Source: Rhodothermales bacterium (GTDB lineage Bacteria; Bacteroidota; Rhodothermia; Rhodothermales; VXPQ01). Taken from it: a stretch of DNA of 64,000 bases. Below are positions 19,110 through 26,132 of the stretch, one piece after another. The number at the start of each line of letters is the position of its first letter. Position 1 is the first letter of the stretch. The notes beneath the pieces were generated by a model. The model was given only the letters and a program-made list of their open reading frames with translations, had not been told where the DNA came from and did not search any database. The translations under genes and the position numbers were made by a program. The DNA lies in assembly GCA_951812345.1 (NCBI GenBank), contig OX638295.1, positions 1,002,759-1,066,758 of the forward strand, in the 5' to 3' direction.

Positions 19110-22100
19110 GCGAGGATGCCGTGCCCCGCGAGGTCAACGACATTGCCCGCCACCGGCCCCGTTTTGAACAGGATGCGGTGCGTCGAATTCTTGCCGAGCA
19201 ATACGGCGTGTCTGCTTGTCTCGAAACGCTGCCCAGCGACCGCGACCTCAATTTCGCCGTGTATACCGGCGACCGAAACGGATCGCCCCGTGGTTCCTCG
19301 TCCGGCGAGCCATCCTTTGTATTCAAAATCGCCCATGCGCTCGAAGACAGGCAGGTCTTGCAGGCGCATCATGCTGCCATGCGGCATCTTGCGGGGCGCG
19401 GACTGGCAGTGCCTGCAGTCGTTCCGGCGCTCGATGGCGAGGATATCCTGCAACTATTTGATGGGGAGGGGCGGCAGCACCTTGCGCGGCTTCTTTCCTG
19501 GTTACCCGGCGTGCCGCTTGCCTCGGTACGCCCGCGCTCCCTCGATTTATTGTCCGACCTTGGGCGGTTCACAGGGCGGATGTCCTCTGCCCTGGCGGAT
19601 TTCAGGTATCCCGCTCTTGAACGTTCGCTGGTCTGGGACATGGCCCGCGCCGCAGAGACCGTTGTCGAGCGGATGGAATTTCTGGATGCGGACGAACGCG
19701 CACTCGTCGAACCGTTCCTGCGGCTTTTCCAGGATAGGCAGGCTCGCTGCGGTAGCCGGTTGCGCCGGAGTGTCGTACACCATGATGCCAACGACTGGAA
19801 TGTGCTTGTCAATGGCCCGGAGCATCGAAACCGCCGCATCACAGGACTGATCGATTTCGGGGACATGCTTGTTTCGTTCGCGGTGGCCGATGTGGCCGTA
19901 GCCGCGGCATACGGCGTGCTCGGCATGGCCGATCCACTTCGCGCCGCCTCTGTCATTGCGGCAAGTTGCCACCAGGCATTTCCGCTCGACGAGAACGATA
20001 CGAGCGCGTTGTTTTCCTTTCTTGCAATGCGGTTGTGTGTCAGCGTGTGCATGTCTGCACACCAACAGCGTATGGAGCCGGACAACGCATACCTAATGGT
20101 CAGCCGGGAGCCTGCGCTTCGGACGCTTGCCCTCCTCAGCGATGTTCCTCCGCGGTTTGCGGAATATGTGTTCCGGCATGTCTGCGGGTACGAACCGTGT
20201 CCGAGCGGCGCGCGCATCGCTGCCTGGTGCCATCGCCGGAAAGAGACATTTGCTCCTGTTGTCGTTGCATCGGTTCCAAAGACGGTGATGTTCGATTTCA
20301 GCACGCAGAGCTCGGAATGGACCTTCAGGAACTCATTGGATCCGGAGCGGTCAGCGCGACAGATCCGGCGCAGGATGAGCGAGGAAGGAGCCGGCGTCGG
20401 CATTGGGAGGTACGCCGAAGTGCGCCTCGTATACCGGGGCGAGCAGTTCAGGACGGGGTCGCAGATGCGCACGGTGCATCTGGGGGTCGATTTGTTCCAG
20501 CCGCCGGGGAGTCCTGTTTTTACACCGCTTGACGGAGTGGTGCGCAGCGTAGCGAATCACGATAATCCCTATGACTACGGCCCTACCGTAGTGCTCGAAC
20601 ATGCCCCGGAAGGCAGCCCGGTGTTCCACACCTTGTACGGCCACTTGTCCCGAGCCTCCATCAAGGGGTTGCAGGTCGGCTCGGTAGTGCGGGCCGGAGA
20701 AAAAATCGCTGAAATAGGGTCGTCGGACGAAAACGGCGAGTGGGTGTCGCACGTGCATGTTCAGATCATAGCGGATCGGCTGGATATCGAAGGAGCGTTC
20801 CCCGGCGTGGCGCCGCCATGGTGTAAGGAAGTCTGGATGGCCGTTTCGCCGGATCCGTCCGATTTGCTGGGGCTTTCCAGCGATGCCCGTGCGCCTTTGG
20901 CGCCGGATGCTCCGGAGTTGCTGGCCCGTCGGAGGGAACGTATTGCCCCGTCGCTGAGCGTTTCATACCGGGCGCCCTTGTGCATTCACCGGGGGCATAT
21001 GGCGCGTTTGTACGACGAGAACGGACAGCCTTTTCTCGATACGGTCAATAATGTGGCGCATGTGGGCCATGCGCACCCCCGCGTGGCCGAGGCTGTGGCG
21101 CGTCGGTTGCGGGTGCTGAACACGAACACGCGCTATCTCTACGACGAACTGAGCCGCTATGCGGAACGCCTTGCGGCCCGGCTCCCGGATCCGCTGTCCG
21201 TGTGTTTTTTCGTAAACAGCGGAAGCGAAGCGAACGATCTGGCGCTTCGCATCGCCCATGCCCATACCGGATTGCGGGATGTGGCGGCAATCGAACAGGC
21301 CTATCACGGCCACCTGTCGTCGCTGATTGCCGTCAGTTCGTACAAGTTCGATGGCAAAGGCGGGAAGGGACGTCCCGAGCATGTACACATCGTGCCCACT
21401 CCTGATCCGTACCGGCATTCCGGTTCCGCCGACGATCATGTGACATTGCTTCGCCGCACGCTGGCCACGGCGCCTGACGGAGTGGCTGCCTTTATGGCTG
21501 AGTCGGCAATGGGGTGCGCCGGACAGGTGTTTTTTCCTGACGGGTACCTCCGCAAGGCATTCGATGCGGCCCGGGAGGCGGGTGCTGTATGCATTGCCGA
21601 CGAGGTGCAGACCGGGTTCGGGCGCATGGGGGAGACGTTCTGGGCTTTTGAATTGCAGGATGCCATCCCGGACATCGTGACGATGGGGAAGCCGATTGGC
21701 AACGGATATCCGTTAGGCGCCGTCGTGACGACGCCGGAATTGGCGCGGTCCTTCGATACAGGGATGGAATACTTCAATACCTTCGGCGGCAGTCCGGCTT
21801 CCTGTGCGGCGGGGTTGGCCGTGCTGGACGTGATCGAGGAGGAAGGTCTTATGCAGCGTGCGTTTGAAAGGGGCGAGCAATTCCTCGGTGGTTTGACGGC
21901 GCTTGCAGAAATACATGAGATGGTTGGAGACGTACGCGGCCACGGACTTTTTCTGGGCGTGGAACTGGTTGCCAATCGGATATCGAAAAAACCGGCGGGC
22001 GAGGCGGCCTCTTATGTGGTGGAGCGGATGCGCGAATCGGGCATTCTTGCCAGTGTGGACGGGCCGTACGGCAATGTGCTCAAGATCAAACCACCCATGG

Positions 22101-22213
22101 TCATAGAGCCTTTCGGGGTTGACCGGTATGTGGAAACACTGGACCGGATTCTAAACGAAGATTTCGTGCGTGCCGCTGTTGCTTGCGATTCGATGAAGGA
22201 AAAGCGACCTTGA
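19106..22213 (+). CDS. APH-kinase / M23 peptidase-like / class III aminotransferase fusion
   Basis: 1035 residues in three domains. Residues 40-330: aminoglycoside-phosphotransferase-type kinase with the catalytic VVHHDANDWN (about 222) and IDFGD (about 248). Residues 450-555: LytM/M23 fold with H-x-x-x-D in HLGVDLF (about 456) and HVHVQI (about 548), so the zinc ligands appear intact. Residues 610-1020: PLP-dependent class III aminotransferase fold with the PLP lysine in MGKPIGNGYPLG (about 860). In animals separate kinases (hydroxylysine kinase) and AGXT2L-type phospho-lyases act in sequence on phosphorylated amino-alcohols; by analogy the ends of this protein may phosphorylate and then eliminate such a substrate. 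There is no signal peptide. ATG at 19106 is chosen for the ATGA overlap with the preceding gene. Confidence 0.85.
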   Translation: MSEDAVPREVNDIARHRPRFEQDAVRRILAEQYGVSACLETLPSDRDLNFAVYTGDRNGSPRGSSSGEPSFVFKIAHALEDRQVLQAHHAAMRHLAGRGLAVPAVVPALDGEDILQLFDGEGRQHLARLLSWLPGVPLASVRPRSLDLLSDLGRFTGRMSSALADFRYPALERSLVWDMARAAETVVERMEFLDADERALVEPFLRLFQDRQARCGSRLRRSVVHHDANDWNVLVNGPEHRNRRITGLIDFGDMLVSFAVADVAVAAAYGVLGMADPLRAASVIAASCHQAFPLDENDTSALFSFLAMRLCVSVCMSAHQQRMEPDNAYLMVSREPALRTLALLSDVPPRFAEYVFRHVCGYEPCPSGARIAAWCHRRKETFAPVVVASVPKTVMFDFSTQSSEWTFRNSLDPERSARQIRRRMSEEGAGVGIGRYAEVRLVYRGEQFRTGSQMRTVHLGVDLFQPPGSPVFTPLDGVVRSVANHDNPYDYGPTVVLEHAPEGSPVFHTLYGHLSRASIKGLQVGSVVRAGEKIAEIGSSDENGEWVSHVHVQIIADRLDIEGAFPGVAPPWCKEVWMAVSPDPSDLLGLSSDARAPLAPDAPELLARRRERIAPSLSVSYRAPLCIHRGHMARLYDENGQPFLDTVNNVAHVGHAHPRVAEAVARRLRVLNTNTRYLYDELSRYAERLAARLPDPLSVCFFVNSGSEANDLALRIAHAHTGLRDVAAIEQAYHGHLSSLIAVSSYKFDGKGGKGRPEHVHIVPTPDPYRHSGSADDHVTLLRRTLATAPDGVAAFMAESAMGCAGQVFFPDGYLRKAFDAAREAGAVCIADEVQTGFGRMGETFWAFELQDAIPDIVTMGKPIGNGYPLGAVVTTPELARSFDTGMEYFNTFGGSPASCAAGLAVLDVIEEEGLMQRAFERGEQFLGGLTALAEIHEMVGDVRGHGLFLGVELVANRISKKPAGEAASYVVERMRESGILASVDGPYGNVLKIKPPMVIEPFGVDRYVETLDRILNEDFVRAAVACDSMKEKRP

Positions 22214-22262
22214 TCTTAAGGATACTCGCGACATGGATTTTCCGTCTTAGGGGAGGGCATTC

Positions 22263-22355
22263 ATGAACAAGCGCCGCAAAAGAGAAATTGTCATAGCGGC
22301 GGGCATTCTGGTGATCTTTGTTGCCGCGATGCTGCTGATCGCCGTACTCACTTGA
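22263..22355 (+). CDS. Small single-pass membrane peptide (30 aa)
   Basis: A 30-codon frame encoding MNKRRKREIV followed by a 20-residue hydrophobic helix (IAAGILVIFVAAMLLIAVLT) ending at TGA. GGGAGGGC sits six bases before the ATG, a good ribosome binding site. The positive N-terminus predicts an N-in orientation. It starts 49 bases after the fusion gene and probably shares its transcript. Function unknown; it resembles the small membrane peptides that modulate larger membrane proteins. Confidence 0.55.
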   Translation: MNKRRKREIVIAAGILVIFVAAMLLIAVLT

Positions 22356-22368
22356 CATGACCCGGCAT

Positions 22369-22404
22369 AAAAAAACCGGCGCTGCTTTGGGTAACAGCGC
22401 CGGT
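22369..22404 (-). terminator. Rho-independent terminator of the sigma factor gene
   Basis: Perfect 10-bp stem (ACCGGCGCTG at 22375-22384, CAGCGCCGGT at 22395-22404) with a 10-base loop, followed on the minus strand by seven Ts (22375-22369). It lies 27 bases beyond the stop codon of the minus-strand ECF sigma gene. Confidence 0.85.
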
Positions 22405-22430
22405 CGGGATAAACATGAAACCGATTTGCC

Positions 22431-23093
22431 TCAGGCCGTGGCCGGCTCGTAGAAGGGGTAGACGTCCTTCAGGAGTGTCTGGAGTTTCGTCCGACCGCGG
22501 TTGATGCGGCTTTTGACCGTGCCCATCGGCAGCCCGGTGATTTCTGCGATTTCGTCGTAGGCGAGCTGTTGCACATCGCGCAACACAACCACTTCCCGGA
22601 ATGACGCAGGAATATCATCCAGCGCCTGCTGAATGTACTTGTCCTGAATGATGCTCTCCGCATGCTTGTCGGGAGCGAACGACTCGTCCGGCAACTGCAT
22701 CTCGTACTCCTCGTTATCGCGGTTTACGCTCTGGATCGAGTAGAGACGGCGGCGTTTGCGCTTACGGTACTCCGAGCGTGCGAGATTCCCCGCGATCGTA
22801 TAGAGCCAGGTCGAAAATTTGGCGATCCGGCGGTACGAGTGCCGGTTGCGATACACACGCAGGAATGTTTCCTGCAACAGGTCTTCGCAACGGCGCATAT
22901 CCCCGAGAAAACCGTACAGGTAATGGGTCAACCGCTCCGAGTACCGTTCGACGAGAATATTGAACGCCGCAACGGAACCTGCCTGGAACTGCGACATCAA
23001 ATCCTCATCCGTCATTTCGGCGAGGGCCGACTGTCGTTTTCCTGCAGCACTCCGCGAGGTTTTCGTTACGATCTTTTTCTGCAATACCGCCAC
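22431..23093 (-). CDS. ECF-type RNA polymerase sigma factor
   Basis: 220 residues. Region 2 is seen in AFNILVERYSERLTHYLYGFLGDMRRCEDLLQETFL-type sequence (residues 43-80) followed by KFSTWLYTIAGNLARSEYRK; region 4 in IPASFREVVVLRDVQQLAYDEIAEITG and GTVKSRINRGR, the helix-turn-helix that reads the -35 element. There is no anti-sigma gene next to it, so control may act elsewhere. ATG at 23015 (MTDEDLMSQF) is an alternative start and would remove a basic 26-residue extension. A perfect dyad lies 53 bases upstream (23146-23168) and a strong terminator follows. Confidence 0.9.
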   Translation of the reverse strand: MAVLQKKIVTKTSRSAAGKRQSALAEMTDEDLMSQFQAGSVAAFNILVERYSERLTHYLYGFLGDMRRCEDLLQETFLRVYRNRHSYRRIAKFSTWLYTIAGNLARSEYRKRKRRRLYSIQSVNRDNEEYEMQLPDESFAPDKHAESIIQDKYIQQALDDIPASFREVVVLRDVQQLAYDEIAEITGLPMGTVKSRINRGRTKLQTLLKDVYPFYEPATA

Positions 23094-23145
23094 GTCCTGT
23101 TCTATCAGGTTTTGCTGGGGAATGTGTTGCCCCGGTTCTTAATGG

Positions 23146-23168
23146 TTGTTTCTGTAAGGCAGAAACAA
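23146..23168. promoter_or_regulatory. Perfect dyad upstream of the ECF sigma gene
   Basis: TTGTTTCTG and CAGAAACAA are perfect 9-base inverted arms separated by TAAGG. Position, 53 bases before the sigma gene start, fits an operator or a hairpin in its leader. No T-run follows on either strand, which argues against a terminator. The regulator is unknown. Confidence 0.4.
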
Positions 23169-23300
23169 GTCTATCCTGTTAATATAAGGTAATTCCGGTG
23201 CAGATTCAAGCCGCCGCCCATAGGGAACTTTATCCAGACAGGCAACTCACTTCACTATACCCTTGCCTGATCCGTCTGTTTGTCGGCGCGTTCGGTTCGG

Positions 23301-24236
23301 TTAAACGAATCCTTTTTTCCGGAGCGCCTCCAGGTTACGTCGCACATGTTCTGCAGAGGCGTCGAGCAAGGCCTGTTCTTCATCGGAGAGGCCGGCTTCG
23401 AGGATTTCCTCTACGCCGTTTTGTCCAAGCCGGGCCGGCAAGCCGATAAACAGGTCGTTCAGGCCGTATTGTCCCGAGGTGTGCACGGCGCAGGGCAGCA
23501 CACGGGAAAGGTCTTTCATGATGGATTCAACCATTGCTGCGGCGGAGGCGCCCGGTGCATACCAGGCCGAGGCTACCATGAGTTTGGAGATTTCGCCTCC
23601 TCCGCCTTTTGTCCGCTCGATGATCGCATGAATCTTTTCCGGGGAAAGCAGCTCGGGCAGAGGAATGCCGCCCACGGTCGTGCAACTGGGCAACGGCACC
23701 ATCGAATCACCGTGTCCGCCAAGGAGGAGAGCATGCACATCACGCATCGACACACCCAACTCCAGAGCGATGAAGGTGCGGTACCTCGCCGTATCCAGGA
23801 TTCCTGCCATGCCCATTACACGTTCGGCAGAAAATCCGCTGGCTGCATGCACCACGGACGTCATGGCGTCGAGAGGGTTCGAGACGACAACAATGATGGC
23901 GTCGGGACTGCCGACCACGAATTGTTCGGTAACCGACTGGACGATCTTGGCGTTCATTTCCAGCAGGTCATCGCGCGACATATCGGCTGTACGAGGCCGT
24001 CCCGCCGTGATCACGCAAATGTCTGATCCGGCCGTGTCCTCGTAGGCATTGGTCCCGGTGATGCGGGTGTCGAAACCGTGCACGGGTGCGGATTCCTGCA
24101 TGTCGAGCGCCTTTCCTTGCGGCAGCCCCTCGATGATGTCGATGAGAACGATTTCGCTGACTATGTCTTTTCTGGCGACGCAATCGGCAACAGTGGCTCC
24201 GACATTGCCGGCTCCGATGACAGTGAGTTTAGCCAT
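23301..24236 (-). CDS. mdh: Malate dehydrogenase
   Basis: 311 residues, of the lactate-dehydrogenase-like MDH type. NAD-binding glycine motif GAGNVG (residues 8-13); NPLDAMTSV; substrate loop AGRPRTADMSRDDLL with the arginine that favours malate/oxaloacetate; active-site HGDSMVP and the following helices. Converts malate to oxaloacetate in the TCA cycle. The frame is open about 100 codons upstream, but homologues begin at MAKLTVIGAGNVG, hence ATG at 24236. Ends KKGFV. It stands alone on this strand, between the ECF sigma gene and a broken alkaline phosphatase gene. Confidence 0.93.
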   Translation of the reverse strand: MAKLTVIGAGNVGATVADCVARKDIVSEIVLIDIIEGLPQGKALDMQESAPVHGFDTRITGTNAYEDTAGSDICVITAGRPRTADMSRDDLLEMNAKIVQSVTEQFVVGSPDAIIVVVSNPLDAMTSVVHAASGFSAERVMGMAGILDTARYRTFIALELGVSMRDVHALLLGGHGDSMVPLPSCTTVGGIPLPELLSPEKIHAIIERTKGGGGEISKLMVASAWYAPGASAAAMVESIMKDLSRVLPCAVHTSGQYGLNDLFIGLPARLGQNGVEEILEAGLSDEEQALLDASAEHVRRNLEALRKKGFV

Positions 24237-24466
24237 GATTTTTTGCAGTGCTGGGTAGACAAAAGGCGTACATCGCTTCTGCCCGAGATGGGCAGGGCGA
24301 TGCGGCGACAATATACGCCGCGTACGGTGTGGAGTCTTTGCGAAAGTTTTATACAGAAGTACGATCTCTTGATAAATTAACGATATCGTACGTCCTTTTT
24401 GCCGATCATCGTCGATATTTCCGTGCGGTATGTGTCCATTCTTCTGAATATTAACCCTGCGCCGAC

Positions 24467-24975
24467 ATGCCTCGTTCTTCTCTTCTCGGATTGCTCCTGT
24501 TTCTTCTGGCTGGCATGCAGTTGTCGTGTACGCCAACCACAAACCCGGATATGGCGTCGTCCCCTGCGCCGCGTAATATCATTCTGTTCATCGCGGACGG
24601 CGCCGGCCCGACGCATTTCACGACGGCAAGGGAAATAGCCGCCCACATCGGATTGCGCGACCGGCTCTATCTCGATCCGTACCAGACCGGATCGGTGCGC
24701 ACCGTCTCGGCCCTAGAGCGCATAACGGATTCGGCGTCCAGCGCCACGGCGTATGCGACCGGCTTGCACACGTGCTGGGTGAGATCGTTGCGCGTCGAGC
24801 CGGTGTGGCATGGACTACATTGGGGCATACCGCGACGGACGTGAATCTGTATGCATACGGTCCCGGCAGCGACCGGCTCCGAGGGCATCTCGACAATACA
24901 GATGTCGGGAAGCGTCTCTTCGAAGCGCTGGCTCTGGAGCCGGCAGTGCTTCCTGCGAACGGTCGGATGCCGTAG
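24467..24975 (+). pseudogene. Alkaline phosphatase gene with large internal deletion
   Basis: The N-terminal part (24467 to about 24770) encodes a lipoprotein-like signal (MQLSC), NIILFIADGAGPTHF and the phosphoserine motif RITDSASSATAYATG, all typical of PhoA-type alkaline phosphatases. Then, in another frame from about 24770, comes the family C-terminal end: AWTTLGHTATDVNLYAYGPGSDRL and GHLDNTDVGKRLFEAL. Everything between, well over 200 residues in complete enzymes with most metal ligands, is missing and the two ends are out of frame. The gene cannot give an active enzyme. It precedes the complex I genes but has no functional link to them. Confidence 0.8.
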
Positions 24976-25107
24976 ACGCTGCGGCGTACGTATTCACGAG
25001 GGATTTACGGGATACTATCTTGTCCCGTCGCGGCATTTTGTCTACCTTTTCTGTCAGGGGTAGATACTGCGCTCCGGGTTCGCCTGCCGCCGCTCCGATT
25101 TCATTAC

Positions 25108-25611
25108 ATGTTTGCCCAACTTTTCTTTTTCTTTTTCGCCGCGGTGGCGATCGCTTCGGGGATCGGGCTCATCGTTTCCAGGAATCCCGTTTTCGGGGCG
25201 CTTTGGCTCGTGCTCAACCTGTTCTGCGTGGCGGCTCTGTATATCACGATGAACGCCCGGTTTCTCGGCGTGATACAGATTCTTGTGTACGCCGGGGCCA
25301 TCATGGTGCTTTTCCTTTTCGTCATCATGCTGCTGAATCTCGCGGCACTCCCGAAGCTGCAGAGTGTGAACCGGAAACTTGTCGTTGCCTTTTTACTGGG
25401 CATGGCCGTCCTCGCCCAATTGACGTACGTACTGGCCGGTAGCCTGGACCTTTTGCCGGAACCGACCATGCCGGACGCTGCTTCGGGGTCCGCTTCGGCG
25501 CTCGGTCAGGAATTGCTGACGAGATATGCGTTGCCCCTTGAAATCACAGGCATTTTGCTGCTGGTGGCCACGATCGGAGCTGTGCTTCTTGCCCGGAGAA
25601 AGTTCGAGTAA
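25108..25611 (+). CDS. nuoJ: NADH-quinone oxidoreductase subunit J
   Basis: 167 residues with five hydrophobic helices; [12 protein letters not shown]-like start ([17 protein letters not shown]), then [34 protein letters not shown], the hallmark of NuoJ/Nqo10. It is part of the proton-translocating membrane arm of complex I. First gene of a seven-gene run; subunits A to I are not in this window, so the complex I genes are split into at least two clusters. Five bases separate it from nuoK. Confidence 0.93.
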   Translation: MFAQLFFFFFAAVAIASGIGLIVSRNPVFGALWLVLNLFCVAALYITMNARFLGVIQILVYAGAIMVLFLFVIMLLNLAALPKLQSVNRKLVVAFLLGMAVLAQLTYVLAGSLDLLPEPTMPDAASGSASALGQELLTRYALPLEITGILLLVATIGAVLLARRKFE

Positions 25612-25616
25612 ACGAT

Positions 25617-25922
25617 ATGGAATTAACTCTTTCCTGGTATTTGTCGCTAAGCGCCGTACTGTTTACGATCGGCACACTCGGCGTGCTTCTGCGCCGCAAT
25701 GCGATCGTTGTATTCATGTCGATCGAATTGATGCTCAACGCCGTCAACATCACGCTTGTGGCGTTCAGTCGATCCATGGGTGACGTGGCGGGGCAAATGC
25801 TGGTCTTTTTCGTGATGGCGGTAGCTGCGGCGGAAGCTGCCGTGGGGCTGGCCATCGTTATTGCGTTGTTCCGGAAGAAAGAGACGGTCGATCTCAGCCG
25901 GTTCAATCTATTCAGGTTTTAA
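25617..25922 (+). CDS. nuoK: NADH-quinone oxidoreductase subunit K
   Basis: 101 residues, three helices, normal length. Conserved glutamates are visible in [15 protein letters not shown] (helix 2) and [16 protein letters not shown] (helix 3); these carry protons in the membrane arm. The stop codon TAA (25920-25922) is formed by the first bases of repeat element B, so the end of this gene coincides with the edge of the repeat. Confidence 0.93.
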   Translation: MELTLSWYLSLSAVLFTIGTLGVLLRRNAIVVFMSIELMLNAVNITLVAFSRSMGDVAGQMLVFFVMAVAAAEAAVGLAIVIALFRKKETVDLSRFNLFRF

Positions 25923-26093
25923 GGATGCTCTGATCAAGTCCACTTTGCTCAGCGCGTCACGTTTGCACGTACAGAACATCATGATTGCATCGTTGAAATC
26001 AACGGAAAACACTGCGGATTCGGGGCGTCTCGGACGTGACGCGCACTCCTCGCAAGCCTCTGAGCTTTGCGGACTTAACCAGAGCATCCTTTA
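25920..26093 (-). repeat. Interspersed inverted-terminus repeat, copy B (short form)
   Basis: A 174-base copy in inverse orientation to A, lying in the 210-base gap between nuoK and nuoL. Ends AAGGATGCTCTGAT and CCAGAGCATCC. It lacks the GGAATGAC-containing central hairpin of the long copies but keeps the other one as GCGCGTCACGT and ACGTGACGCGC: both arms differ from copies A and D at one position and still pair. It supplies the nuoK stop codon. Confidence 0.88.
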
Positions 26094-26132
26094 GGTAACG
26101 AGCCACGCGCCTTCTGACGGGGCGAATCCGAT

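Noticed and set aside
20351-20758. Separate small genes within the fusion gene region
   Set aside because: The three domains are continuous in one frame without internal stops and with in-frame linkers; other frames are shadows.
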